64,000 bases of DNA, taken from assembly GCA_022457155.1 (NCBI GenBank), contig JAJGOT010000099.1:1030001-1094000 (forward strand), given 5' to 3'. A program made the translations under genes and the position numbers. Under the pieces are notes generated by a model, which did not search any database, was not told the origin of the DNA, and worked only from the letters and a program-made list of their open reading frames with translations. Shown here one piece after another: positions 11,645 through 23,363 of this stretch. Numbering within the stretch: the stretch's first letter is position 1; the number at the start of each line of letters is the position of its first letter. This stretch comes from Cladopsammia gracilis. Its lineage: Eukaryota; Cnidaria; Anthozoa; Scleractinia; Dendrophylliidae.

Positions 11645-11815
11645 TGGGCGACTTAAGGCGACTTTAGGCGACTTTAGGCGATTTAAACATATTTTCTCCA
11701 AAATTTAAGGTGATTTTGGGCGATTTAAGGCGATTTTGGGCGACTTTAGGCGACTTTGGGCGATTTTGGGCGACTTTAGGCAATTTTAGGTGACCTTCAG
11801 GTGACCTTCAGTGAT
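11645..11815. repeat. GGCGACTTTA tandem repeat
   Basis: About fifteen imperfect 9-11 bp units (ggcgactttagg, ggcgattttggg, ggtgaccttca), decaying rightwards. The partner array is at 14547-14625. Confidence 0.85.
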
Positions 11816-12763
11816 TTAAGTAGAGATGCCAAGGTGAAACCAAGTACAGTTGTGGTATATATGGGCATTTTTCTAAAATGGGAATCATCATGGTACACCA
11901 TACTGCATTGTTTCAGAAAATATCCATACTATCCCCATGGAAGGTTTTTGGTTTGAATGCTCCACCAAACCCCCCCCCCCCCCTGCCCTCCCCCCCCAAC
12001 TCTTCTGCAAATTCCAGTTTAGTGGCTTTTAAGACCCTCCTCTGCCCCCTCCCCCTAGGAATTTCTAATAACCTCCCATGATGTGGGTATGGACCTGCAC
12101 ACTGAAGTCAATACATTAACAATAAACATTCAACAATGACCTAAACACCAGCTAGCAATTAAGCAAGGTTGTTGCCACATTGGTCACAGGGTCAAAAGCT
12201 AAGGAATTAAGCAAAAACTATGAAATAGTAAGTGTCACAACAAGAAATTTAGGGGCCCAGAGTGATTCCTTGGGCATTTCAGGGTATAGGGCTCTGGTTA
12301 GGCAACAGCCTTGGCAAACAAACTAATATTTTTCTGCCTCTACCATTAACCAAATTTAAATTCGGAATGCACAGTGGATGCATCAAATGGGAGTGAGATG
12401 CCACAAACTGTATTTAATAATACTTTATTTCCTCAAAATATCATATACGTCTCTCAAAAGCAACAATTGCTATTCCAATGAGATTATTTTAAGAATGTTT
12501 TATAATTATATTATTGCCAATTTTCTTCAGATGCCATCATGGGTTGTCTTTATTTTGAGGAAATACATTATTGCCATAGTTACAAAGTTAATTAACAACC
12601 TAAATTTACTTACAAAAATACTTATGAAAAAAAGTCTGAAAGGATTGTTTTCCATTCAGACTAAAATAAAAATAAAACAATACCAACCATTAATTATCAA
12701 TGTCACAAATTATAAAGATAACTACCTTAGTGAATACAGTGTGAATGCATCACCGACAGTAAC

Positions 12764-12994
12764 TCAAGTTGCCCTATCTATCTTGGCTCGAAACTTTGGT
12801 AACAGGCATGCCTTCCTTGCAAAAGCCTTTGATCCTTTCCTGGCACCCAACCAATTTGCTCCTCTCCGGTCTTCAAAAGGCAAAACACTCCCACCCATTT
12901 TTTTGTTCCGTAAGCTTGTGGCTTTTGTGCTTCTCTTACAATAGTCTGAGCTGCTGGAAACTTGGATATGCCACCTTATCATAAATTGAAGCAC
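12764..12994 (-). pseudogene. Decayed coding remnant of unknown family
   Basis: The minus frame contains a strongly protein-like stretch (KMGGSVLPFEDRRGANWLGA, then RKGSKAFARKACLLPKFRAK, then IDRAT). An in-frame stop follows, after which the frame continues VTVGDAFTL, suggesting one nonsense mutation in a longer protein. It lies inside the 11606-14643 element, so it is either element-encoded or captured host sequence. I do not recognise a named domain. Confidence 0.4.
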
Positions 12995-14546
12995 ATTCTT
13001 GCTGGAGGCTTACACACCGGCTCATCCGAAGCACTTGCAATTTGCAATGGGGAGCGTTTTATCCGCGATTGAGAATCATTTGGGTTGTTTGCGGTATGTT
13101 GGCTCTGAAAGCTCTCACTAATATTTCGGTACATCCCTAAAAGAAAGCCAGAGTACGTCCGCCATTTTCCTTTTGATCCATAATCCCTTTCGTAAACTTG
13201 TTACCAGGTTTCGTCCAACTTTTCAACATGTGCCACAGTCCGGCCCGGGTCGTTTCCGTTTGATCGCATCGAAAAAGTTCTCTCAGTAAACTTACCTGGA
13301 ATTCTGTAGTTGATACGAGGTTTCTTGCCGAAATACAATCTTATAGCCAGTCAGTGGTGACAGTGGATACCGCGGTATCTGGCAGTGATATTATGAGACA
13401 ATTTAGCTTGAATATTGCGTGACTTTAGCCAGACCAGCGTGTGTCTAGATCACGCGATGTGATTAACTTTCAAGTCACATGATCAAAACAGTTTCTTGGA
13501 CCCTTGGCAGCCATCTTGCTTCGAATGGCGAGTCTCGTTTTCTAGCTTTTCTGCCAACAGCGGAACAATTTCAAAGTAATAAGGCGTTTTACAAGAAGAG
13601 TCTTGTCTTGCAAGAACAACAGGGAATTTTGTACTTGCTTGGCTCTCTAACTTCAATTAATCTGTATCGATTTGGCTGGATGTGTGGTCTTTGACTTTAA
13701 TAAGCTTATATCTGAGGATGCTATGAAATGTCTAGAAGTTGTTGGTAGACGAACTAGACGAGATGGTCACTTTGTCTTTACCTGTCTGTGATGGGTAAGC
13801 GTACGATTTACTCAATACATATAAAAGCACCTTTATAGCGTTACACTTTTGAGCTTGCAGTCATGTAACTTGCAGAATGTAAGTTTTAAGCTCACCAAAA
13901 ACCTAGATGTATTTTAAAACTGGACTTACTGGCGTACATTTATTTCTGAGTGTAACGCCATAAAGTAGTTGCTAAAAGACGTTTAGTGATTACATCTTTT
14001 ATTCTTGTGATCTGTATGCCTAATAATATTAAATACGTTTGTTTTGTGCAGAGGAATTTGATGCTATTACTTGTAACTGTTGGGGGTTAAGAGGGTGGTG
14101 AGTGGGTGGGATCAATGGGGGAAATTGTTTCGTAGAAAAGAGAATGGGGGGGGGGGGGTGGTAGGGGGCAACTTCCTGTATGCTTAATATTGATTTGCCA
14201 CCTGTAGAACTTTTCATATTAGGGACATGCAGATCAGAGTATGAGATAGAGTGTGAGTAGTGCTTATGCTTTAGATTATCAAATGTAAAAACCAATCTTG
14301 TTTCTAGAGCCTCCTTCTCTACTGGGCGACACCAGGGAGAAGCGAGGGTTCTGAGAATATGACTGGTTTGAAATTCGAAAGTCAGTCATAGTCAATCTTG
14401 TACTTGTACTCTGATCTGAAAGTCCCTATTGTAGTGGAAGGTTTGGAACAACACCATAAGGACACATCGGAGGATTTTTGTAACAAAGTAGGTCCAGAAA
14501 TAGCAAAGTTTATCATATTGTGTTAATTAAGGTTGTTAGGAATTAA

Positions 14547-14625
14547 GCGACTTAAGGCGACTTAGGGCGACTTAAGGCGACTTTAGGCGACTTTAGGCGA
14601 CTTTGGGCGACTTTAGGCGACTTTG
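14547..14625. repeat. GGCGACTT tandem repeat, right end
   Basis: Eight or nine 9-10 bp units abut the right inverted end of the 11606-14643 element. Confidence 0.85.
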
Positions 14626-14889
14626 GGTCCCAGCGTAGGCCTTAAAGTACAAGGGACGTGCCTCATAAGTAAGAGGTAAAACTTTATCACCAGACGGCAT
14701 AAACCGACGGAATGAAGATTGTCTTATATCTCTACAAATTGCCGTTATTGTTAATATTTAGACCTGTATATATCATGTTATCTAGTGTTTATGTTTTAGT
14801 TGTATTAGTTAATCATCAGCCACTCTTGTATTTTTTTAAAATTCAAATTTGAGGAGCCGTTATAGTATTTCTCTTCAGTATAACACAGG

Positions 14890-14930
14890 CCGTGAGGAAG
14901 GCTAATTTTGTTAGCCGAAATATTGGCCAC
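14890..14930 (+). ncRNA. Hammerhead-like core (Penelope 3' end remnant)
   Basis: GGCC (helix I) - GTGAGGA (core, first base changed from C) - A - GGCTAA/TTAGCC helix II with TTTTG loop - GAAA - palindromic AUAU - U - GGCC (helix I). All helices close, but one invariant core base differs and helix III is a four-base palindrome usable only between two copies. Probably a decayed ribozyme. Confidence 0.4.
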
Positions 14931-15165
14931 TGAATATATCAGCCCATTGCCGTAGAGCGAGCCTTGCATTCGGCTTGTTCTATTACAAATAAATACGGTA
15001 AATATAGAGGTAACAACGGGGGGGAATTGAGTGCGAATCTATGAAAGATACTCGGAGGTCAGAAATAAAAGCCTGTACCAAAACCTGAGCAGCAGCGGGA
15101 AAAGAATGCAAATAACTGGGCAGGAACCAATTACAAAACTCCTATAGCTGGTTTTCACGTTAGGT
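14931..15165. other. No gene seen
   Basis: Presumed 3' flank of the Penelope-like remnant and plain AT-rich DNA. Confidence 0.35.
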
Positions 15166-15275
15166 CACAACGGCCATGTTGGTGCACACCTACAAAAGAA
15201 TTTTAGTGAACTTCTTTTGTTATGTGCACCAATACGGCGCCATGGCCTTTGTCATTTGAATCCCACAGGACTGAA
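15166..15275. repeat. Imperfect foldback
   Basis: 'acaacggccatgttggtgca' is inverted as 'tgcaccaatacggcgccatgg...tttgtc' with the inner arms 'caaaagaa' and 'ttcttttg'. A short MITE-like structure. Confidence 0.5.
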
Positions 15276-15871
15276 GGTCACGTGAATAAAACATTTACCA
15301 TGTATACTCCCTTCCTACGAGGTTAACGATATAATATAACTAACGACATATATAAATAACGTTATAAACGTTTAAAGCCCACTATGATCATATCGAAAGC
15401 GTAACGACCGAGAACTGACCAAATATCCTGCTATTTATTTTCTAACTGCATAAACATTGCAATTTCATTATTTTAAATAATTAACCTTACAACTAAATAG
15501 CGAACAGAAATCAATTATCGTTCAATGCGATGCATCCGAACAGAATCTTCAATGCCAGTATCGGTCAAGCAGTACGATATATAAGAGGTCAAGCATGACC
15601 ATTTTTTTTCCGAGCAACTGTTTTCCATAATTGACCAGCACACTGAGCCTTGAAAGAGCTGGAAGTTTGAGCGTAGCACGGGGGAGAATTCTCAGAATTC
15701 TATCCTACAATAGAATGGAGTCAGTTAGAATGATTCCACAGTCGACAAAAAGCATTTTCCTAATCAGGCGATTCCAAAGCACGTGTTTAATTAAGCTTCC
15801 AATATAATTTGTTTATGGTAGCTTTTCTTTGATCGAATATTGAAAAGGTTTAATGAAACATCTTATAGTAT

Positions 15872-18800
15872 TTAAGCTGTGCCATAGCATTTAAATTTCC
15901 CCAGTGTGTGGTATCCTTTCTCGTTGCTACCATCAGTATCCCCAAACCTGAGCTGTTTAACTGGAAGCTTTGTCTTGTCAGTGATGAGACCGCTATCTTC
16001 ACGCCATACATTGTCATTGATATCACAGTTACAACCACGTCGGCGGTCGGCACATGAGTTGTTCATCCCGCATGCGCACTTACCACTGTTAGGTGATGCT
16101 CCGCCCCAGTATGTCATCTTAGTAGAATCACGTGATACCCACCATCCGTGTGTAATTTTGTTGAAATGAAAAACCGAATGATGGCACTCGTACTTTATAA
16201 ACTGTTCACAGTGTGAGGAAACTCTGGTGAGACTCGCCAGCTGAGATAGACTCGCTCCTGTGTAATGAATGTCACGTGAGTAACACCCTGGCTGATTACA
16301 CCCGTCCACCACTGTTGTGCTTTCACTGTCGTGACTGATAACTGTCACGCCAACTCCATTCTTGTCAATCATGTCACAAGTGACGTCATATAAAGGTGGC
16401 AAGCCTCCTTCACCGTCAGGGTCAATGACGTAACTTCCCCCTCCTGCGGTAGGGTCGAGGTTTTTTACGCTGCTGCAAGACTTTGGTAACTCTGCAAGAA
16501 AAATCAGTGCTTTTGAAATAAGCTTTATGACTGTTTGATTTAAGGACGTTCGCGCCAATTGTTGATGCGCATCCTTCCTGCGCATGCAATTCATGTCGCA
16601 ACGCCATCATGCAACGCCATGCACGAGCGCGCGTGCTAAGGAAGAAATCTATTCACATGAAGGGATGGTAGCCGTTGCGTTAACTTTGCTTTGATTTAAC
16701 TCGCTTGGATGGTCGGTGACCCCTATTTTTTTTCTTCATATATAACTTTCTTTACCGATTATCTACAGTTTGTGAAAAAAGGAAAAAAATCTGTCTTGTA
16801 GAAGTTTGATTTTTTTTCCATTTTTTTATCCACGCGACGTCGAATTGCACTCATATCTCAGCTGTGTGTTGTTTCCGAATGCCCTTTTTAAAGGGTTAAC
16901 TCATTTAAAGGTTGAAAACAGTTCGAATTATTTACGAATCAGGCCCACTTAGATAACATTTGAATATAATAGTTTCTCCCCAGCGATTCATCTTTGATAT
17001 TGTTTAACTAAAAGCCATGGAAACCATGTCATGTTACGAGGACTTTTTAAAAACAGGGTATATTTCTACACACCATATCTCTTAAATTAATTCGGTGACC
17101 CCCAATTTTTTTTTTTGCATTTCTGAAATCAGTAACTCATTATCAAACCATAACATAAGTTTGAAAAAAATCTGTCTTGTAGAAGATTTTCCCGCGAACG
17201 TCCTTAAAAGGCACAAACCCAATAAAATGCAACATTTTCATAAGCAATTAACGACATAAGCTATGAGCATGGACTATAGGAAAAGTGTATTTCGACTAAA
17301 TAAAGTTATATTTACCTCAAAACAAACTTACATTGCTCATATTAAAACAAGCTATTCAATGCCGAAATAAGCGTTGTTTGGAACCGTCGTTTGTTCCCTT
17401 TCTTTTCAAACCAAATTTTATAATTTAATTACTTATAATTTTATCATTAAACGTTGTTGTTTTACAGGGAAGGGCAAAGAAATGTAGCAAAATGTAAAAC
17501 GAACGTACAGAGGCATTGTTTTCGCACATTAAACTTGCCTGTGTTTGCCGTCGCCGTCGTGTCTGCTTCCGACGACGACCGGAAGTGAGATTCACGCGAT
17601 TTTCCCGCGAATTCCGTCGTCGTCCTCTCGTCGACGACGACCAAGCCAGTAGTTTCACGTCGTCGTGCAAAGGAGTTGTTTAAACAAATTCAATGGTAAA
17701 AATTTACACTGACTTGTCACTTTTGTAATCTTCTTTAACCGTTTATCTTGTGTGGTTTGATTTTAGCTTCTCTTTCTATTGTACGAAGCGAATTGAATTT
17801 AAAATTTGACTGTATATAACGTGCGTGTTTTCGTGTTGTTTACTGGTCAGTAAGTCGTCGTAAATTTATTTTCCCATGAGGTTGTATAAAGGAATGAAGA
17901 AACTGAATAATTATTATAAGTAATTGTGTTTTAACTTGAGAACACAACTGCAAGTGCCAGCAGTATAACGTTTATCTTTAAAACTTGCCCTTACGGTCGA
18001 AACGACTAGATCGAAAAAAAATTATTCATGACTGCAAGTAGCTGGCCGCAAGCCTTGAATAGAAGAATTTAATCACTTGTACTCTAGAATTTTCGCCTCG
18101 AATTTATCGAATCCTTAGCAGTAAAACGTTTGCTATAAACTTGCATATTTTGTTAACTTTTTTGCACATGCGATTATTTAGACTCCCTTATTGCCAAATA
18201 CAATTTTTCGCCAACTCTTGTAATTAATTGTGTATTATGTTTATTTTTAGCAATCCAAACCGTGTACGGAATTCCGAACACGATATACTAATGTGCCGGG
18301 AACTCGGCCCGCAGACACTTGGACTCGGCCATTTCATCCAGCGCGAACTTTTGATATTTTTCATAGGGAAAATCAGGAGTTTTGACTCGAACAGGTCAAA
18401 CAAAACTAGAAATTCTTCGTCGTTAAAAAAGTTTAATCTACGGCTCAAAAAAAGAAGCTCACACATGTCCTTAAAATTTGTCATCTTGAGCGAGACGTTT
18501 TCAACAAGCCAAGTCGAAATTAGTCGTCGTCATCTACCTGCTGGTCGCTTCTTAGGTTTTCATTTTCCCGCCGAAACAGACGTCGTCGGTCCAGTCCTCA
18601 CGCTGTCTATAGACGTCGTCATGGTCTAATAAACAAACAAGAACTACGCGAAAAAAATACTAGCGAAAAGGAAATAATAGCATGTTCGCTTTCGTTGATT
18701 GTTTTTACCAACTTGAGCGAAAACTGCAAAAAGTCCGTTATTAAGCTTATTTACTTTTGAACACTGATCGTGCGATTTTGACAGAGTGTTTCAGCGTGGA

Positions 18801-19994
18801 TGAAAGAGCCCAAAAGTTTTCAATTAAGCGGAAACGAAAACGAGATAAAAGATCTAGATACAGATGAAGCCCGGTGGATTTTTAAGAAAGAAACATTTTC
18901 TGGTGACATTTTTATCCCAGTGATGAGAGTCGGCGTTTTATTATATACTAGCAGTTTTGTTACTAGCAGTCCTAACATGGGACTGGACATGGCTTTTTAC
19001 TGTTACCACCTGGAGACGGATTTGGAAGGCAATTGCTATCGTCTTTTCGGCGCAACGATTGGCCAATAGCTCAGTTCTATTAGGAACTGCCGAAATTTTC
19101 CCATCCAGTCATTTTTTATTAGTTAACACCGGGCGCTTGACGCCCGCGCCTCGGATTTGAAAAAAACGTTTGGTTAACAAGACGCGACGAACGCTGCCAC
19201 TATTTCTGAATCGAATGCAGTGTTTTAAAAGCTATTTCTTCAAAATGTATGAAAAGAAACGACCAGAAAAGACACAGGACCACTTGAGCAATGTAAAATT
19301 TCAGTTTGATATAAATAAAACTCTATTTAGTCGAAATGGTTATAGCCCATGTTAACGTTAGAAGCTGTGCCAATTTTGTTGAGAATTAAAATCTGTTCGT
19401 ATTGAATTATTCAAAACATATATTCATCTTTCTTTTAAACAGACTTTTGGCTAGAAATTCATACATATATGCAATTTGATTGAAATACTGATAAGCAATT
19501 AACCCCCGAACGAACGCGGCGCAAACTTATATCGGGATACTCCTGAAGACGGTGCATGAGCTAAGATTAATGCTCTCGACAAAATCGGAGAAATACCTTA
19601 AGGAGGTGGCATCTTCAGCCCCTCTGACCTTCCCCAGCGTTCATGCGAGGGTTAAAGACATCATAGTACTAACTAAAGTTTTACCTGAAATTCTTCCCAT
19701 CCCCATGTAACTTGACTCCGGTACTTGTACGAAAGAGGTTTGATAACTTTCCCGTGCCTTACTGTTCAAATCGCATGTTTTGGTGACCCACCAGAAATTG
19801 AAACTCATGCATCGTAAATCGTCAAGGCACAAGTCGACGCAGTCTGGATAGCTCTCCACAACCATGGAGCTGTAGGTTGTGTTGAGGAGGGCAAATCCCC
19901 TCTGAGACCTTTCCCCACGACACAACCCGCTGTCTACAGCTGAAAATGTCAAATGTACATAGTGAATTATCACAGCTATTACAACCTTATTCAT
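15872..19994 (-). CDS. Gene A: secreted PAN/apple plus fibrinogen-C-like protein, 309 aa, two exons
   Basis: Exon 1 (19685-19994) encodes a hydrophobic N-terminal signal peptide (about residues 1-19) and a PAN/apple domain (about 25-100, Cys at 25, 52, 56, 62, 74, with the MSFNFWW core). It ends at a GTAAAA donor in phase 1. Exon 2 (15872-16491) begins after a pyrimidine-rich TTTTCTTGCAG acceptor in the complementary phase. It encodes the fibrinogen-C-like domain seen in contactin-associated proteins ([36 protein letters not shown], the Cys-rich [11 protein letters not shown] loop and the terminal GYHTLGKFKC). The product should be extracellular, probably in adhesion or recognition; its ligand is unknown. 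There is no EGF exon, unlike gene C. The intron carries a decayed Harbinger fragment and two TTAA elements hugging its splice sites. The start is the only Met before the signal peptide. Confidence 0.8.
16544..17203. mobile_element. TTAA-flanked MITE in gene A intron
   Basis: TTAA at 16540-16543 and 17204-17207 bounds perfect 11-bp inverted ends GGACGTTCGCG. 660 bp, no ORF. The interior repeats 'aatctgtcttgtagaag' near both ends. It lies about 50 bp upstream of gene A's exon 2 acceptor. Confidence 0.75.
17500..17680. repeat. CGTCGTCG-rich block
   Basis: Dense CGTCGTC and CGACGACG motifs, with related material at 18510-18622 on the other side of the Harbinger-like fragment. Possibly the ends of one decayed element. 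Confidence 0.35.
18235..18475 (-). pseudogene. PIF/Harbinger (HARBI1-like) transposase N-terminal fragment
   Basis: The minus strand reads FNDEEFLVLFDLFESK and, after a frameshift, TPDFPYEKYQKFALDEMAES and KCLRAEF before a stop. This is the 'eE.llllydlf....PyekY.kFdLdem.e.eC.aeFRF' N-terminal pattern of HARBI1-type nucleases. One frameshift, a stop and no DDE region make it a pseudogene. It sits in gene A's intron. Identification is by pattern recognition. Confidence 0.45.
18780..19370. other. ORFs without recognisable function
   Basis: Plus-strand ORFs at 18800-19069 and 19170-19355 show no domain that I can name and lie in the intron of gene A. Left uncalled. Confidence 0.3.
19503..19651. 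mobile_element. Short TTAA-flanked MITE next to gene A donor
   Basis: TTAA at 19499-19502 and 19652-19655. The ends CCCCCGAACGAACGC and (complement) CCCTCGCATGAACGC are imperfect inverted repeats. 149 bp; the right edge is about 30 bp inside the intron from gene A's exon 1 donor. Confidence 0.65.
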
Positions 19995-20175
19995 TTTACT
20001 TTTTACTCCAAACTAATCGACAATGGACCCGTTTTAAGCAAGCTATTTTTTTAATAAACTGAACTTCATTTAGACAGCGCGTATGTAAGACATGAAAGCC
20101 TTGAAGTATTTCCGATGGTTGCCATATTTAATACCGTTACCTATTAGTTTTATCATTTTGTTCTGTTTTTTAAAG

Positions 20176-21550
20176 AATTTAACGACCTGAAAAAAAATAG
20201 CTGTTTATTTTGTATATTGATAGTAAAACCATGTCGACATTTAATCAACGATAAAGAAAGTTGTATAAACAAAGTTTTGATGCAATCCATCTAGATTTTG
20301 TTCTAACAAACAGATGCAATATAAAATATCCGGACTGGTGATTGACATATTTTTTATGCATGTTTGTTCCGTCGCAGAATTTATAATATCCAAACATGTC
20401 ACAAGATATAGGTGAGATACAAACAAAAATTATATGAGAATTCTAGAGATGCAACTGCTCTATAAAGATCCCATACATTTAGAAAAACCTAACTGACATA
20501 TATTCATGCATGTAAAATTCAAAATTCGATTGATACTCAACTTCATTTCTGACAACTGAAAAGTATTTTGCTCAGTTTCTGAAAGTTCCAATTTACAAAT
20601 GTTTTAGTTTTTTTTAGATTTGATGGAAATAATTTAACGACCTGAAAAAACAAATAGCTGTTTATTTTGTATATTGATAGTAAAACCATGTCGACATTTA
20701 ATCAACGATAAAGAAAGTTGTATAAACAAAGTTTTGATGCAATCCATCTAGATTTTGTTCTAACAAACAGATGCAATATAAAATATCCGGACTGGTGATT
20801 GACATATTTTTTATGCATGTTTGTTCCGTCGCAGAATTTATAATATCCAAACATGTCACAAGATATAGGTGAGATACAAACAAAAATTATATGAGAATTC
20901 TAGAGATGCAACTGCTCTATAAAGATCCCATACATTTAGAAAAACCTAACTGACATATATTCATGCATGTAAAATTCAAAATTCGATTGATACTCAACTT
21001 CATTTCTGACAACTGAAAAGTATTTTGCTCAGTTTCTGAAAGTTCCAATTTACAAATGTTTTAGTTTTTTTTAGATTTGATGGAAATAATTTAACGACCT
21101 GAAAAAACAAATAGCTGTTTATTTTGTATATTGATAGTAAAACCATGTCGACATTTAATCAACGATAAAGAAAGTTGTATAAACAAAGTTTTGATGCAAT
21201 CCATCTAGATTTTGTTCTAACAAACAGATGCAAGATAAAATATCCGGACTGGTGATTGACATATTTTTTTTAATGTTTGTTCCGTCGCTGAATTTATAAT
21301 ATTCAAACATGTCATAATTAAGATATAGGTGAGATACAAACAAAAATGATATGACAATTCTAGAGATGCAACTGCCCTAAAAAAGATCCCATACATTTAG
21401 AAAAACCTAACAGACATATTCATGTAAAAGTCAAAATTCGATTGATACTCAACTTCATTTCTGACAACTGAAAAGTATTTTTTCCAGTTTCTGAAAGTTC
21501 CAATTTACAAATATTAATGTTTTAGTTTTTTTTAGATCTGATGGAAATTA
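20176..21550. repeat. Tandem repeat, 457-bp unit, three copies
   Basis: Copies start at 20176, 20631 and 21088. The first two are almost identical; the third has drifted (small indels, last 60 bp altered). Each begins 'aatttaacgacctgaaaaa' and ends 'tttagatttgatggaaat'. The repeated short minus-strand ORF is a by-product. The array lies 180 bp upstream of gene A's start codon. Confidence 0.95.
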
Positions 21551-21559
21551 TTTGAGACA

Positions 21560-21801
21560 AGGCGTGCGTTTCTCGAAGCTCCCGGAGACTTTTCGGACCC
21601 GAAAGCTATTTTTTAAATGTAGTTTCTAACGGAAGGCGTTGACGTTTTTAGCTCGCAACGCAGCTCAACTGTGCAGTAAACGAAAGATTTTATTGCTTAG
21701 CTTTCAAAATCAACAAAAACCGAATCTTTATTGGTAAACATTCTGCACTTAACGCTTTTCGTGTCCGAAACGTTTTCGGGACTTTCGAGCAACGCACGCC
21801 T
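21560..21801. mobile_element. Foldback MITE with CGTTTCTCGA-type ends
   Basis: Ends AGGCGTGCGTTTCTCGAA and (complement) AGGCGTGCGTTGCTCGAAAG bound about 240 bp. Resembles the hAT-like foldback at 57503-57735 in its CTCGAAnn(C)CCGG continuation. Confidence 0.6.
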
Positions 21802-21821
21802 GGTACCGTTTTTCCCCTTTT

Positions 21822-21853
21822 AACTCGTGAATGCGCGAAGCGTTAAACGAGTT
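21822..21853. repeat. Dispersed short hairpin, AACTCGT...ACGAGTT
   Basis: AACTCGT, then GAATGCGCGAAGCGTTAA, then ACGAGTT, followed by ATAGC. The same layout recurs at 38269-38300, 53079-53110, 56922-56953 and, more loosely, 59939-59963. Confidence 0.55.
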
Positions 21854-22244
21854 ATAGCTGAAAGACAAGATTTCACTCGATCCAGGTATAGTCTAAATGT
21901 TATAGCTCATAAAGAGGTCGGACACCTTAATGAGAATATATAACGGAGTAACTGGTTAGCTTTCAGTTGAGGTTAGGGTTAGCAGTTCATATAGTTAAAT
22001 TGAGACCTAAACAATCCGAGAAGCTAGGTGATACAGTGGTATGTAGGCTATGTAAACCTAAGCCTAGCTGAGGTTACAGGTTCAATTCTGAGTGGGTATT
22101 TCGGATTTTGTTTTTTACTGTCAGAAAAATGTATTGAAAATAATATATATAGATAGGCTGAGCCTAACAGCGTCGCTCTTAACTGAGGTGAACTTAACTG
22201 AGGTGAAAGGTCGGAAGCACAAGAATAAAATTGACGACCGGGCT

Positions 22245-22420
22245 ATTTTTTTTTTTTTAATTTTAGCAATTCTCAAAAACAGACTTACGCGACTGTTTGC
22301 ACAGTACATTTAGACCGTACAAAAGTTCACAAAAACAACTTTTCCTCCGTCTAGAATAACTTGTACGACTAATTTCTAAATAAAATACACCTGCTGCGTA
22401 TAAAAAACTTGTTCGAGAAA
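22245..22420 (-). repeat. Dispersed repeat, other copy at 53290-53455
   Basis: The minus strand matches 53290-53455 closely ('caggtgtattttatt', 'aaaagttgtttttgtgaact', 'gtttttgagaattgctaaaa'). Confidence 0.75.
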
Positions 22421-22809
22421 CTGATTTGGAAATCAAAATTGCAAAAAAATACACAAACATATTTGCATAAGACCACGCGAGTGAAGTTCAGAACTATAAA
22501 ATCCAAGTCTTGTTTTGTTTACATAACATCGCTTTTCAACTCTATGTAATGAATGAACAAACACATAACAATGGACAACACAATCTTCTTTCGAAAACAA
22601 TTATTCAAATCTCCATAAGTTTATGTTTAAAAGCAAAACGCGACCCATTTATAGCTCATTTAGGCCGAGATGTCTCCGATTAAAGAAATCAAAATAACTG
22701 AATTTAATTGAGCACGTTTTATAGACAATTATCCAAAACTAGCGAGAACACAAAGATAAAGTCGATCACAGATTGAAATCAACATAAATTCCCATCAAAA
22801 ATAGGAATT

Positions 22810-23110
22810 TTATTTTACCTTTAAGTCCCTCCACTGCTTGAAAATTCTTAAAATCTCCGCTTCTTCAGTTCTGAAACCCGACGTGACAAACATCTCCCCG
22901 CATTACTCCCATCCTCGAAGCAAGATTTTATCCCCGAAAGCTCTTCTTTTTGCACTATAGCGACTTCTGAGTCTCCCTTAATTAGTATCCCTGTCTTGAG
23001 TAGCAAACCGCGAAAAAATGCAGGAGAATAACGTACGACTTTAATTTAAACGTTTTTCTCCGCTAAATACAGCAAACACAGCAGTGTTTTCCCAGCTGAC
23101 GTGACATTCG
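22810..23110. other. No gene confirmed
   Basis: The minus strand shows short open stretches, but stops interrupt each frame. Left uncalled. Confidence 0.3.
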
Positions 23111-23236
23111 GCCGTGTAACCGCGCGAAAAACAAAGCCTCGCATTGGTTTCAACACGACGTCGTACGCGCATGTTTTGAGACGTCATGTCGACATTACGT
23201 TAATAAGGTGTCCGACCTCATTGTGAGCTACAGAGG

Positions 23237-23363
23237 TATAGAGGATTTGCACGGCAACCATGTTGCATGCTAGGAACAATAGATTCTTTTCCCTATGGGG
23301 AAGAATGTTCTTTGTAATGCAAAACATTTTCATGCAACATGGCTGCCGTGCAAAACCTCTATA
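23237..23363. mobile_element. Foldback MITE, 'agaggttttgcacggcagcc' family
   Basis: 'tatagaggatttgcacggca' at the left is inverted as 'tgccgtgcaaaacctctata' at the right. Closely related to 62212-62352. Confidence 0.75.

Larger units (their letters stand above)
11606..14643. mobile_element. Large non-autonomous element with inverted ends and GGCGACTTT runs
   Basis: Left end AAGGCCTACTCTGGGACCCA and right end (complement) AAGGCCTACGCTGGGACCCA form a near-perfect inverted repeat extending into 'aagtcgcc'. Both are flanked by AAAGT, a possible 5-bp target duplication. Just inside each end lie degenerate GGCGACTT(T/A)(A/G) tandem runs (11645-11815; 14547-14625). The interior carries a decayed coding stretch (12764-12994) but no recognisable transposase. 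Confidence 0.6.

Noticed and set aside
12378..12944. 188-codon plus-strand ORF
   Set aside because: Low-complexity Ile/Asn/Lys composition, antisense to a more protein-like minus frame, and inside a transposon-like element.
20241..21343. Three similar minus-strand ORFs
   Set aside because: They recur only because they lie in a 457-bp tandem repeat; the third is shifted and no splice context is visible.
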